From the NCBI RefSeq assembly GCF_001182825.2, contig NZ_LFYO02000002.1:248001-312000 (forward strand): a DNA stretch of 64,000 nt, read 5' to 3'. Of this stretch, positions 1 to 10,062 are shown piece after piece. The translations under genes were made by a program, and so were the position numbers. The stretch is from Streptococcus sp. X13SY08. GTDB taxonomy: Bacteria; Bacillota; Bacilli; Lactobacillales; Streptococcaceae. The notes beneath the pieces were generated by a model that worked only from the letters and a program-made list of their open reading frames with translations, had not been told where the DNA came from and did not search any database. Each line of letters opens with the position of its first letter. The first letter of the stretch is position 1.

Positions 1-297
1 GAATGTGCAGCTTTACGTGGTGCGGGATGGGGACGTCCACATGCGACGGTTGATTATGTATTTGCACATTCTCCATATAAGCTCTATCATTACCATCTCT
101 TGGTCATGCAGGAGATGGAAAAATGTGGGTACAAGCCTGATGAGCTTTGGAAAGAGGCAACTTATCGTGGGAAGAAAGAAGTTGCTTATAGCGATTTGGA
201 AGCTCTGCCCTTGACCCAACCGATATATCCTGAACATGACAAAGCCTACCTCCAAGAATGTTTGGAGAATCTGTGTGGAAAGGGAATTTTTCTCTAA
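1..297 (+). CDS. TIGR02328-like / pyrimidine-dimer-glycosylase-like protein, 5' end outside window
   Basis: The frame is open from base 1 to the stop at 295-297, so only the C-terminal ~98 residues are present. The visible part (WGRPHATVDYVF, then a YHLLVMQEM segment and PIYPEHD near the end) resembles the short TIGR02328 family of Firmicutes, which is related to the Pyr_excise pyrimidine-dimer DNA glycosylases. That assignment is from memory of the family. No catalytic claim can be made from this fragment. A strong terminator follows, so it is the last gene of its unit. Confidence 0.6.
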   Translation, partial: ECAALRGAGWGRPHATVDYVFAHSPYKLYHYHLLVMQEMEKCGYKPDELWKEATYRGKKEVAYSDLEALPLTQPIYPEHDKAYLQECLENLCGKGIFL

Positions 298-299
298 TA

Positions 300-340
300 A
301 AAATGTGGGCAGTCGTCATTAGACCTGCCCACATTTTTTT
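300..340 (+). terminator. Rho-independent terminator
   Basis: The stem aaaatgtgggcag / ctgcccacatttt has a 12-nt loop and runs into a T tract. It ends the upstream gene; the T tract runs directly into the -10 region used for apt. Confidence 0.85.
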
Positions 341-348
341 GATATAAT
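340..348 (+). promoter_or_regulatory. Extended -10 promoter for apt
   Basis: TGaTATAAT sits directly after the terminator T tract, with no recognisable -35 box at 17 bp. This extended -10 arrangement recurs at 9144-9151 and 28491-28499. Confidence 0.6.
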
Positions 349-425
349 GAAGAGTAATATTATTTTGACTGCATGAGTCAGAAATGAAAGGAATATTCCT
401 AGAAATAGCTCTAGGGATAAACATT

Positions 426-944
426 ATGGATTTAACAAAATACATTGCAACAATTGAAAACTATCCTAAAGAAGGTATTACCTTCCGTGACATTTCGCCT
501 TTGATGGCAGATGGCAAAGCTTATAGCTATGCAGTACGTGAGATTGCACAATACGCTTGTGATCATGAAATTGACATGATCGTGGGACCTGAGGCACGCG
601 GATTTATTATCGGATGTCCCGTCGCAGTTGAATTGGGTGTCGGTTTTGCTCCAGTTCGTAAATCAGGTAAATTGCCACGCGAAGTGATTTCAGCTGATTA
701 TGAAAAAGAGTATGGTGTGGATACATTGACCATGCATGCTGATGCCATCAAACCAGGACAACGTGTCCTCATCGTTGATGATCTCTTGGCAACAGGAGGA
801 ACGGTCAAAGCAACGATCGAGCTCATCGAAAAACTTGGCGGAATTGTCGCAGGCTGTGCCTTCATCATTGAGTTGGATGGTCTCAACGGACGCGATATGA
901 TTGGCAACTACGATACAAAGGTCCTTATGAATTTCCCTGGCTAA
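426..944 (+). CDS. apt: Adenine phosphoribosyltransferase
   Basis: Cytosolic purine-salvage enzyme that converts adenine and PRPP to AMP and pyrophosphate. The 172-residue length is normal for the family. The PRPP-binding loop [13 protein letters not shown] is at about residues 114-126, and the VGPEARGF segment at 53-60 is typical of Apt. An upstream in-frame ATG at 384 would add 14 residues that do not look like family sequence; the ATG at 426 gives the usual MDLTKYI start, with a weak AGGG Shine-Dalgarno. The gene has its own extended -10 promoter and is followed by a hairpin-rich spacer before dnaD. Confidence 0.95.
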   Translation: MDLTKYIATIENYPKEGITFRDISPLMADGKAYSYAVREIAQYACDHEIDMIVGPEARGFIIGCPVAVELGVGFAPVRKSGKLPREVISADYEKEYGVDTLTMHADAIKPGQRVLIVDDLLATGGTVKATIELIEKLGGIVAGCAFIIELDGLNGRDMIGNYDTKVLMNFPG

Positions 945-1045
945 AACAGTCTACGGATAGGCTATTTTAGGTTGGAGATAGGAAAAGCCGTAGCTTTGTC
1001 CTAAACAAACAGTGTAGGGCACTGTTTTAAGTTGGAGAAGGGGAG
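943..1045 (+). repeat. Small dispersed repeat / hairpin region after apt
   Basis: Contains aaacagtct...ctattttagg, a module seen again at 34860-34888, and a perfect hairpin aaacagtg-tnnnn-cactgttt at 1008-1029. It lacks a good T tract. I read it as a small interspersed repeat that may weakly terminate apt. The rest of the 945-1274 spacer holds only a TATAAT at 1204-1209 that may serve dnaD. Confidence 0.4.
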
Positions 1046-1274
1046 TCCTTCTGGATTTCCTCCTTTTGTTTCTAAAAATTAGATGTCTTTTGGTTAAGGT
1101 TAAAAAGAGAATAAGTACAGCTGTGATTTTTTCTTATGGGAATTTGTCAGGAAGGCAGTTTTTCAGTAGTTAGATCAACGACGCAGTTTACCGACAAACG
1201 GTTTATAATTGGGTTGTTTCAATAAGCATTTTCAGCTAGCTTACAAGGTGAGACAGGATAAGGTAAAAGGAATT

Positions 1275-1946
1275 ATGACCTATTCAAAACAATTTCAATC
1301 TGGTAACTTGGTTCTACCAAGTGCCTTATTGTTTCATTTTCAAGAATTATTTCCGTCGGCAGATGACTATCTGATCTGGCAATTTTTCTTTTTACAGAAT
1401 ACCAGCCAATTGGAGTCTCTTGCGCCCAGCGAGATTGCTCAAGCGACGGGGAAAACGGTAGCAGAAGTCAATCGCTCCATTGAAATGTTACAAGAAAAAG
1501 GTCTATTGGAATACAAGACCATCAACCTTGGTGGCGAAATCGAAGTCATTTTTGATGCCTTGCCAGCTTTGAGTCTACTGGATGAGTTAGAAGAACAAAA
1601 CCAAGAGCCAAAACCATTTGAGACTAACTCTGTCAAGGATTTGGTCGGTGATTTTGAACGGGAATTAAGTCGGTTCTTGTCACCGTTTGAAATTGAGGAC
1701 TTGCAAAAGACTATTTCAGAAGATCATGTATCAGTGGAATTGGTCCGTACAGCCTTGCGTGAAGCAGTCTTCAACAATAAAACCAACTGGCGCTATATTC
1801 AAGCGATTTTACGTAATTGGCGTCGAGAAGGCATCACGACTCCTGCACAAGTGGAAGCACGAAATGCGGAACGCGATGCGAAACAATCACAAAATTTGGA
1901 GCCGTCTGATGATTTTCTGGCGGCCATGAATCTTTGGAAAGACTAG
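1275..1946 (+). CDS. dnaD: DnaD-like replication initiation/restart protein
   Basis: Firmicute-specific DnaD takes part in replication initiation and PriA-dependent restart, helping load the helicase. The 223 residues contain an N-terminal winged-helix region (about 20-110, with SEIAQATGKTVAEVNRSIE as the helix-turn-helix) and a C-terminal DnaB_2-type domain (about 130-205) with the signature NNKTNWRYIQAILRNW. The ATG at 1275 follows AAAAGGA; an upstream in-frame ATG at 1209 would add a non-homologous tail. The gene is one base from trmK, so the two are probably co-transcribed with the Nif3-like gene. Confidence 0.93.
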   Translation: MTYSKQFQSGNLVLPSALLFHFQELFPSADDYLIWQFFFLQNTSQLESLAPSEIAQATGKTVAEVNRSIEMLQEKGLLEYKTINLGGEIEVIFDALPALSLLDELEEQNQEPKPFETNSVKDLVGDFERELSRFLSPFEIEDLQKTISEDHVSVELVRTALREAVFNNKTNWRYIQAILRNWRREGITTPAQVEARNAERDAKQSQNLEPSDDFLAAMNLWKD

Positions 1947-1947
1947 G

Positions 1948-2631
1948 ATGGAAAAAACGAAATTGTCACAGCGACTGGAAGTTGTCGCGAATTTTGTTCC
2001 CAAGGGAGCGAGGTTAGTAGATGTAGGGAGTGATCACGCTTACCTCCCTCTTTTTTTGGTAGAAAAAAATTGGCTGGATTTTGCTATTGCAGGTGAAGTG
2101 GTGCAAGCTCCCTACCAGTCAGCTAAAGCAAATGTCGCTGCGGCTGATCAATCAGACAAGATTCAAGTGCGTTTGGCAAATGGTCTTGCAGCTGTTGAAG
2201 TTGAGGATCGGATTACTGTCGTAACCATAGCCGGTATGGGTGGTCGTTTGATTGCGGAGATTTTGGCGACTGGAAAGGATAAGTTGCTCGGTGTTGAACG
2301 GTTGATTTTACAACCTAATAACCGTGAGGATGATGTGCGGATTTGGTTACAAGAAAATGGCTATCAACTCGTCGCAGAGAACATTTTAGAGGAAAATGAC
2401 AAGCTTTATGAAATCTTGGTAGCAGAGTCAGGTCCGATGTCGCTGTCGCTGACGGACTTGCGTTTTGGACCATTCCTCCGTCAGGAAGCGTCGCCTGTTT
2501 TCAGAAAAAAATGGCTTAAGGAAGCAGATAAATTAAGCTATGCCCTTTCTCAAGTACCAGAGCATCACGAGAAGGAACGCGCAGCTATTTCTCAAAAAAT
2601 CCAAGATATAAAGGAGGTACTTTCATGTTAG
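1948..2631 (+). CDS. trmK: tRNA (adenine(22)-N1)-methyltransferase
   Basis: SAM-dependent enzyme that methylates N1 of A22 in tRNA (TrmK, YqfN family). The SAM-binding motif [13 protein letters not shown] lies at about residues 23-35, and the catalytic-site segment [14 protein letters not shown] is typical of the family. The C-terminal part is helical and charged, as in TrmK. The 227-residue length is normal. The start lies one base after the dnaD stop and the 3' end overlaps the Nif3-like gene by 7 nt, so translation is probably coupled. Confidence 0.92.
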   Translation: MEKTKLSQRLEVVANFVPKGARLVDVGSDHAYLPLFLVEKNWLDFAIAGEVVQAPYQSAKANVAAADQSDKIQVRLANGLAAVEVEDRITVVTIAGMGGRLIAEILATGKDKLLGVERLILQPNNREDDVRIWLQENGYQLVAENILEENDKLYEILVAESGPMSLSLTDLRFGPFLRQEASPVFRKKWLKEADKLSYALSQVPEHHEKERAAISQKIQDIKEVLSC

Positions 2632-3419
2632 CTAGTCAAGTCATTGATCGTTATCAAGCATTTTGTCCACCGACTTTGTCTATGGAAGGTGATGTGTCTG
2701 GACTCCAAATCGGAACACTGAATAAAGAAATTAAGTGTATTATGGTGGCGCTCGACATCCGTGAAACAACAGTTTCTGAAGCTGTCGAGAAAAAAATTGA
2801 TCTGATTATCGTCAAGCATGCACCTATTTTTCGTCCCTTGAAAAATCTGATATCGGATGATTTGCAAAACCAGATTTATTTAACATTAATCCAGCACAAT
2901 ATCGCTGTCTATGTTAGTCATACAGATATTGATGTAGTGGAGGGAGGACTCAACGACTGGTTTTGTGAACTTTTAGGCATCCAACATGTGGAAGTTCTCC
3001 ATGAAACTGCTGTAGGCCAAGGAATTGGTCGTGTTGGGAACATAGCAGAGCAGACTTTGGAAGAATTGGGATTAAAAGTCAAAGAAGCGTTCGGTTTAGA
3101 GACGGTACGCTTAGTAACCTACAGCCATCAAGCGCAGCAATATGTGAACCGAGTGGCTATCTGTGGTGGTAGTGGGGACAGCTCCTATAAAGATGCCCTC
3201 AAAAAAAAGGCTGATGTCTATATTACAGGCGATATCTACTATCATACGGGACAGGAAATGCTAACGCAGGGACTGTTAGCAATTGATCCAGGGCACCATA
3301 TCGAGGTTTTATTTGTTAAAAAAATCGCTGAAAAATTGGAGCAATGGAAAAGGGAAGAACATTGGGATATTGATATCTTTGCCTCAACCGTTTCGACTAA
3401 TCCATTTAGACACATCTAA
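2625..3419 (+). CDS. Nif3-like dinuclear metal-centre hexameric protein
   Basis: Member of the Nif3/YqfO family (264 residues), usually encoded next to trmK. Metal-ligand segments are visible: KHAPIFRP at about residues 65-72, SHTDIDVV at about 98-105, and the C-terminal GHHIEVLFV. The family's physiological role is uncertain; GTP cyclohydrolase-like folds and metal binding are known. It overlaps trmK by 7 nt and has GGAGG just upstream of its ATG. It is the last gene of the dnaD unit and is followed by a terminator. Confidence 0.9.
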   Translation: MLASQVIDRYQAFCPPTLSMEGDVSGLQIGTLNKEIKCIMVALDIRETTVSEAVEKKIDLIIVKHAPIFRPLKNLISDDLQNQIYLTLIQHNIAVYVSHTDIDVVEGGLNDWFCELLGIQHVEVLHETAVGQGIGRVGNIAEQTLEELGLKVKEAFGLETVRLVTYSHQAQQYVNRVAICGGSGDSSYKDALKKKADVYITGDIYYHTGQEMLTQGLLAIDPGHHIEVLFVKKIAEKLEQWKREEHWDIDIFASTVSTNPFRHI

Positions 3420-3427
3420 TCATAGAG

Positions 3428-3456
3428 AAAATGCGACCGTAGGTTGCATTTTTATT
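3428..3456 (+). terminator. Rho-independent terminator
   Basis: AAAATGC / GCATTTT stem with an inner gacc/ggtt helix, then TTTATTTT. It closes the dnaD-trmK-Nif3 unit. Confidence 0.75.
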
Positions 3457-3513
3457 TTGCTTGAAATATAAATGGAAATAAGGTAAGCTGGAAAGTACAT
3501 AAAGGAGTTTTTC

Positions 3514-4278
3514 ATGTCTTGGTTTGAGCATCAATCTGTTATTTTACAAGCTTTGCTGGCTGGATTATTTACTTGGTCCTGTACGATTGTAGGGTCGGCA
3601 ATTGTGTTTTTCTTTAAAAGGGTCAGTCGTCGTTTGCTGGATGTCATGATGGGATTTGCGGCAGGCGTCATGATTGCCACCTCTTTTTGGTCGCTTTTAG
3701 CGCCTTCCATTGAGTATGCAGAGCCGGCTTATGGTAAGTTTTCTTGGATACCAGCAGCGGTTGGCTCTCTTTTGGGTGGTTATTTCCTGCGATTTATTGA
3801 TGCAGTGGTACCCCATTTGCACTTGGACAAGGAAAAAGCCGATGCTGAAGGTGGAGGTACCAAGGAAAGGAAACGTTTGTCCAAGACTGCTTTGCTATTT
3901 TTTGCCAACAACTATACGACCGCCGCCTACATCGGTGCACTTGGATTGGCTATAGGGATTGGCCTGCAAAATATCCCAGAGGGTGCAGCTCTGTCGATTC
4001 CGATTCGAACAGATGGCAAATCTCGGAAGCAAGCATTCTTCTGGGGGGCTATGTCAGCGGTTGTGGAGCCCATTGCAGCTGTCATTGGTGCATTCGCCGT
4101 CATCGCGATGACACCGATTTTACCTTACGCTTTGTCTTTTGCGGCAGGTGCGATGATATTTGTTGTTGTGGAAGAATTGATTCCCGAATCTCAGACCAAT
4201 GGCAATACAGATTTAGCGACCTTAGGGCTCATGGCTGGTTTTGTCATCATGATGATTTTGGATGTTGCATTAGGATAA
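3514..4278 (+). CDS. ZIP family metal transporter
   Basis: 254-residue polytopic membrane protein of the ZIP family (zinc/divalent cation uptake), resembling the bacterial ZupT/GufA branch. Transmembrane segments alternate with a charged loop around residues 108-125 (KEKADAEGG..KERKR). The metal-site motifs GLQNIPEGAAL (about 150-160) and VVEELIPES (about 222-230) are both present. The ATG follows AAAGGAG. It is a single-gene unit with its own terminator. Confidence 0.9.
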   Translation: MSWFEHQSVILQALLAGLFTWSCTIVGSAIVFFFKRVSRRLLDVMMGFAAGVMIATSFWSLLAPSIEYAEPAYGKFSWIPAAVGSLLGGYFLRFIDAVVPHLHLDKEKADAEGGGTKERKRLSKTALLFFANNYTTAAYIGALGLAIGIGLQNIPEGAALSIPIRTDGKSRKQAFFWGAMSAVVEPIAAVIGAFAVIAMTPILPYALSFAAGAMIFVVVEELIPESQTNGNTDLATLGLMAGFVIMMILDVALG

Positions 4279-4280
4279 GA

Positions 4281-4310
4281 AAATGTTCACAAATACGTGA
4301 GCATTTTTTG
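4281..4310 (+). terminator. Rho-independent terminator
   Basis: Ten-pair stem aaatgttcac / gtgagcattt followed by TTTTT. Confidence 0.85.
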
Positions 4311-4942
4311 TTGAATGCTGGTGTAGAGCAATTTTCTTTATTATAAGATAGGTAAAATAATACAAAAAATCAAATGATTAGAGACCATAAAACAAACTGT
4401 TACAGCGGAACAAAATGGATTGTTTTTTGTTGAAAATTAAAAAAGAATAGGATAGACTGAGAATGTTAGATATTTGGAAAAGAATAGATAAAGACAGTGC
4501 CTAGAGGACGGTGTCATATTTATTTGACCAGAAACTGATAGGTGCGTCCAGTAAAAAGGAGGAACATTTATGTTTCAAAAACAGTATCTCAATCGCTCTC
4601 AATTGGTGTGGAAATACAGTCGGCTTAAACAGTGACCTTCCATTTTACACCGAATACCAAAGAAGCGTTACTACAAATTTCTCTTGCTAACGATGCTTCT
4701 CTGCGGAACAACTATAACAACAAATCCCAAAACATATGCAGAGGAGCCAAGTCAAGTAACGACACAGCAACAGGAAAAAGGAGTGTCGGGGGAAGTTGAT
4801 TTGCGATTTGCTCCTAGTTCGCCGGCTAAACGTCATTCTTTACAAAGCGTTACCTACACCTATAGTCCAGAGACGAAAACGTTGATATATACAGTTAAGG
4901 TTGACCCGTATGCTAATATTGAATTTGGTCCTACGAAAGATA

Positions 4943-4960
4943 ATATATATATATATATAT
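4943..4960 (+). repeat. (AT)9 dinucleotide tract inside a coding sequence
   Basis: Nine AT units lie within the surface-protein gene. Loss of one unit, or gain of two, puts the following segment in frame. Confidence 0.9.
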
Positions 4961-5033
4961 TGGTCTTGGCGTGGGTACGGACAAGACAAGCACTGTAGAA
5001 ACAATCACTCCGACTGACGGTGTGGTACCCTTC

Positions 5034-5042
5034 GGGGGGGGG
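5034..5042 (+). repeat. G9 homopolymer inside a coding sequence
   Basis: Nine consecutive G residues. Eight would join the upstream VVPFGGG frame to the downstream GDDGFYS frame. Poly-G tracts of this length are classical slipped-strand sites. Confidence 0.9.
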
Positions 5043-5898
5043 AGAGTTTCTTGGGGATGATGGCTTCTATTCTGTAACAAGCGACCATAAAGTTTCAAAC
5101 GTTTCTGCTGCTTATTATAGACGTGGAAATAATGGACCATTGACCTATACAATCAAAGTAAAAACAGGAGAAGGGGCGAAAAATCACCTCTATTTGAGGC
5201 TTGGTTTCGGTGGATATTACACTGTTAAACAGTATGTTCAAGGCGGAGGAAATCCAAATGATAATCGTCTTGATTTTACAGAAAAACTCACTGTAGATTT
5301 AAGTCAACAGACAGTTCAGCCGCCTGTTTCCACGGAGGAGCAAATTCCAAAAGAAGCACCGAAAGAGCTGGCTTTACCTCTTGCACCAGTAGTTACGGAA
5401 GAAGAAATTCCACCGGTAGCACCGCAGGAGCCAGCAAAACTTACTGCCCCAACGCCGACGGATATTAGTACATCATTCGAAACACTGCCCTCCTCATCTT
5501 TATCAGCTACTGCAACGAAGCCAACTAAAACCAACTCGCAGAAAAAACTACCAACTCCTAATGATAAAGTCCAATCTCAAAAAAATAAATCTACTGCTGG
5601 TGATATGACGAGAACTGTTTCGGTTGATGGCCCAAGTGCTAAAGTAGGAGCACTCCCAAACACGGGTGTTAAAAACCTGCCTGCGTTAGTCTGGGCAGGG
5701 GTCAGCTTGTTATTTGGTGTATTTGTAACTTTTTAAAGAAGTTAAGAAAAAGCTTCAAAAGACGTCAGCTACTAAAGAGTCTAGGGCGTAATCTGAAAAA
5801 TTGATGTTGCACTTGAAAACTGTTTTTTTGATACCTATTTCTGTTCAATCTCCTCTTGAAAGGTCTGGGTCACATTTGGCTCAGGCTTTTTCTCGTCC

Positions 5899-5927
5899 GT
5901 GACATCACTTCCAAAGTATGATATAAT
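5899..5927 (+). promoter_or_regulatory. Promoter for rmlA
   Basis: -35 GTGACA (5899-5904), 17-bp spacer, -10 TATAAT (5922-5927) with an upstream TG extension. AAAAGGAG follows just before the rmlA ATG. Confidence 0.8.
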
Positions 5928-5957
5928 CAAGTGATTTATTAAAAAGGAGTCCTTGAC

Positions 5958-6827
5958 ATGAAAGGTATTATTTTAGCAGGTGGTTCAGGCACTCGTCTTT
6001 ACCCATTGACGCGTGCGGCATCAAAGCAACTCATGCCCATCTATGATAAACCCATGATTTATTATCCCCTATCAACTCTGATGTTGGCAGGAATTAAAGA
6101 AATTTTGATTATTTCTACCTCTCAAGATTTGCCACGCTTCAAAGATATGCTTGGAAATGGTTCAGAGCTTGGTATTTCTTTGGAATATGCAGAGCAACCA
6201 AGTCCAGATGGACTTGCGCAAGCCTTTATTATCGGTGAAGAGTTTATCGGTGACGACAGTGTTGCACTTGTCCTTGGTGATAATATTTATCATGGAAATG
6301 GTCTGACGAAAATGCTTCAACGTGCAGCTAGAAAAGAATCTGGTGCAACTGTATTTGGTTACCAAGTAAAAGATCCAGAACGTTTTGGTGTGGTTGAGTT
6401 TGATGACAATATGAATGCTATCTCTATTGAAGAGAAACCAGAAGAGCCAAAATCAAACTTTGCAGTGACTGGTTTATACTTCTATGATAACGATGTTGTT
6501 GAAATCGCTAAAAGTATCAAACCTTCACCTCGTGGAGAACTCGAAATTACAGACGTCAACAAGGCCTATCTTGAACGCGGTGATTTGTCCGTGGAACTCA
6601 TGGGACGTGGGTTTGCTTGGTTAGATACAGGGACTCACGAATCTCTTCTTGAAGCTGCGCAATACATTGAAACAGTACAACGTCTGCAAAACGTACAAGT
6701 AGCCAACTTAGAAGAAATTGCTTATCGCATGGGCTACATCACAAAAGAACAAGTCCTTGAATTGGCACAACCATTGAAGAAAAATGAGTACGGACAGTAC
6801 TTGCTACGTTTGATTGGAGAAGCCTAA
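5958..6827 (+). CDS. rmlA: Glucose-1-phosphate thymidylyltransferase
   Basis: First step of dTDP-L-rhamnose synthesis: glucose-1-phosphate and dTTP give dTDP-glucose. The 289-residue protein has the nucleotide-binding signature [11 protein letters not shown] at residues 8-18, followed by [12 protein letters not shown], and the LGDNIYHG metal-site motif. The length is normal and no damage is visible. It overlaps rmlC by one base (TAATG), so the two are translated from one message. The product feeds the rhamnan cluster downstream. Confidence 0.96.
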   Translation: MKGIILAGGSGTRLYPLTRAASKQLMPIYDKPMIYYPLSTLMLAGIKEILIISTSQDLPRFKDMLGNGSELGISLEYAEQPSPDGLAQAFIIGEEFIGDDSVALVLGDNIYHGNGLTKMLQRAARKESGATVFGYQVKDPERFGVVEFDDNMNAISIEEKPEEPKSNFAVTGLYFYDNDVVEIAKSIKPSPRGELEITDVNKAYLERGDLSVELMGRGFAWLDTGTHESLLEAAQYIETVQRLQNVQVANLEEIAYRMGYITKEQVLELAQPLKKNEYGQYLLRLIGEA

Positions 6828-7420
6828 TGACTCAACAATTTTTTGATAAAGAATTAGCTTGTCGTAAGATTGATGCTATTCCAGGATTGTTAGAATTCGA
6901 TATTCCTGTTCGTGGTGACAACCGTGGTTGGTTTAAAGAAAACTTCCAAAAAGAAAAAATGGTGCCGCTAGGTTTTCCAGAAAGCTTTTTTGCAGAAGGA
7001 AAATTGCAAAATAACGTGTCATTTTCTCGCAAAAATGTCCTTCGTGGTCTCCATGCAGAGCCTTGGGATAAGTACATTTCTGTAGCTGATGAAGGGAAAG
7101 TTTTAGGTTCATGGGTTGACCTCCGTGAGGGAGAAACCTTTGGGAATGTTTATCAAACGGTTATTGATGCCTCTAAAGGTATCTTTGTGCCACGCGGTGT
7201 CGCTAATGGCTTCCAAGTTCTTTCGGACAAGGTTTCTTATAGCTATCTTGTCAACGACTACTGGGCGCTTGAACTCAAACCTAAGTATGTCTTTGTCAAC
7301 TATGCCGACGAAACGCTTGGTATCAAATGGGAAAAATTGGCAGAAGCTGAAGTGTCAGAAGCAGATAAAAATCACCCACTTCTCAAAGATGTGAAACCTT
7401 TGAAGAAAGAAAATTTGTAA
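6827..7420 (+). CDS. rmlC: dTDP-4-dehydrorhamnose 3,5-epimerase
   Basis: Cupin-fold epimerase, third step of dTDP-rhamnose synthesis. The 197-residue protein has the catalytic-histidine motif RGLHAEPWDKY (His at about residue 76) and the IFVPRGVANGF segment. It belongs to the streptococcal RmlC branch, in which the usual RGLHYQ is replaced by RGLHAEPW. The ATG overlaps the rmlA stop, and a nucleotidyltransferase-like gene follows after one base. Confidence 0.94.
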   Translation: MTQQFFDKELACRKIDAIPGLLEFDIPVRGDNRGWFKENFQKEKMVPLGFPESFFAEGKLQNNVSFSRKNVLRGLHAEPWDKYISVADEGKVLGSWVDLREGETFGNVYQTVIDASKGIFVPRGVANGFQVLSDKVSYSYLVNDYWALELKPKYVFVNYADETLGIKWEKLAEAEVSEADKNHPLLKDVKPLKKENL

Positions 7421-7421
7421 C

Positions 7422-7840
7422 ATGTTTAGCAGCTTTTTGGAAATTGCAGAGCGGCTCAATCAAATCGGCATTACACCTCTTTTGATGGGGAGTCTTGGGT
7501 TAGAAATTCGTACGGGCGAGACTTTTCATCCACAGGATATTGATATCCACGTGCCTAGCGATCCTCGAGGTTGGGAAGCACCTGATGAAGGTCGCATTTA
7601 CCAATTTGATGATCTTAACCAAATCATGGAAGATTTAGGTTATGGTTATCACCTAGTTGATCGCCGTGAACATGCATTTCAAAAAAAGACCTTTCGGTTG
7701 AGTTTGGTGGCATCAATTCCCTCCCTGAGTGCGCAGGCATATTTGCAAGTGGAAGCGCAGGATGGCGTGTCATTCTATCTTCCAACCCTTGAACAATACC
7801 TGAAAATCTAGATTATTTGAAACAATTGTTAGATAACTAG
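7422..7840 (+). pseudogene. Nucleotidyltransferase-fold protein, 3' part deleted/frameshifted
   Basis: The ORF reads 129 residues with LLMGSLGLEIRTG and a QDIDIHVP motif (an acidic pair like the metal site of nucleotidyltransferase-fold proteins), then stops in TAG right after EQYLKI. The next bases in another frame encode LDYLKQLLDN and stop at 7838-7840, which looks like the true C-terminus. I infer a loss of several tens of bases between the two, as in neighbouring rmlB and rmlD. The function is unknown. It starts one base after rmlC, so it was probably part of that operon. Confidence 0.6.
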
Positions 7841-9114
<1,274 letters not shown>

Positions 9115-9116
9115 CT

Positions 9117-9151
9117 CAAAAATAGCCTCAATGGCTATTTTTTGATATAAT
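9117..9151 (+). terminator. Terminator fused to the rmlD promoter
   Basis: aaaaatagcc / ggctattttt stem with a T tract, directly followed by TGaTATAAT (-10 at 9146-9151). This is the same compact terminator/promoter arrangement as upstream of apt. Confidence 0.75.
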
Positions 9152-9184
9152 GAAATAGAATTACAGGACTAAAAGGAGTCAACT

Positions 9185-9972
9185 ATGATTTTAATTACAG
9201 GTGCAAATGGTCAGTTAGGTACAGAGTTGCGTTATCTTTTGGATGAGCGTGGTGTAGAGTATGTAGCAGCTGATGTAGCAGAAATGGATATTACAGACAG
9301 CAAGAAAGTGGATGCTTTCTTTGCGGAAGTAAAACCAACCATCGTCTACCATTGTGCGGCATATACAGCGGTGGATGCAGCAGAAGATGAAAGTAAAGAG
9401 CTCAACTACAAAATCAATGTCACGGGTACTGAAAATGTAGCCAAAGCGGCAGCAAAATACGGTGCAACCTTGGTTTATATTTCAACGGACTATGTGTTTG
9501 AAGGTCAAAAACCAGTTGGATTAGAGTTGGAAGTAGATGAGCCAGCCAATCCACAAACAGAATATGGTCGTACCAAACGTTTGGGTGAAGAAGCAGTTGA
9601 AAAATATGCTGATAAGTTTTACACTGTGCGTACCGCTTGGGTATTTGGTAACTACGGTAAAAACTTTGTCTTTACTATGCGGAATTTGACAGAAACACGT
9701 GACACTTTAGGTGTTGTCAATGCAAGCAAGCATTTGGTTACTACCATTTATCAAATGACTCTGACAAAGGTATTTCTTGGTATGATTTTGCTAAAGAAAT
9801 CTTGAAAGATAAAGATGTGACAGTCAACCCTGTCTCGTCTGATCAATTTCCTGCTAAGGCAAAACGTCCACTCAACTCAACCATGAGTTTGGCAAAAGCA
9901 AAAGCAACAGGATTTAAAATCCCAACTTGGCAAGAAGCTTTGGAAGCATTTGACAAGCAAGGACAAAAATAG
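9185..9972 (+). pseudogene. rmlD: dTDP-4-dehydrorhamnose reductase with internal frameshifting deletion
   Basis: Last step of dTDP-L-rhamnose synthesis (GacA in group A streptococci). The N-terminal NADPH motif GANGQLG (6-12), AAYTAVDAAE, YISTDYVFEG and the catalytic YGRTK are intact. After GVVNASK (about 9732) the expected segment containing GRPTWT and the following ~20 residues is missing. The protein resumes in another frame with AFGYYHLSNDSDKGISWYDF and runs to KQGQK, stop 9970-9972. The loss is about 70 bp by comparison with the family. AAAAGGAG precedes the ATG. Confidence 0.85.
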
Positions 9973-9977
9973 AGAGG

Positions 9978-10002
9978 AAAGCGGGTGCAAGCCCGTTTTT
10001 TC
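9978..10002 (+). terminator. Rho-independent terminator after rmlD
   Basis: Short cggg / cccg stem followed by a T6 tract. Confidence 0.55.
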
Positions 10003-10022
10003 TATGATTTGAAGTTGAAATA

Positions 10023-10031
10023 TGGTATAAT
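10023..10031 (+). promoter_or_regulatory. Extended -10 promoter for the rhamnan cluster
   Basis: TGgTATAAT upstream of the rgpA-like gene, without a clear -35 box. Confidence 0.6.
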
Positions 10032-10062
10032 AATCTGATTACATTTTTTAGAATGAACATTT

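Larger units (their letters stand above)
4570..5791 (+). pseudogene. LPXTG-anchored surface protein, broken or switched off
   Basis: A strong AAAAAGGAGG site precedes the ATG at 4570. The frame hits TGA at 4633-4635, then continues open through a signal-peptide-like stretch (KKRYYKFLLLTMLLCG) ending near TYAEE. It is then shifted at an (AT)9 tract (4943-4960) and again at a G9 tract (5034-5042). Losing one AT unit and one G joins IGLGVGTDKTSTVET and the downstream GDDGFYSV frame. A Pro/Thr-rich region and LPNTG (about 5655) follow. A T5 run at 5730-5734 truncates the tail; with four Ts the frame gains the basic tail KEVKKKLQK and stops at 5789-5791. The product would be a sortase-anchored protein of unknown function. 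Confidence 0.75.

Noticed and set aside
104-445. Minus-strand ORF across the first gene, terminator and apt start
   Set aside because: Runs through a terminator hairpin and a promoter opposite real genes; no domain seen.
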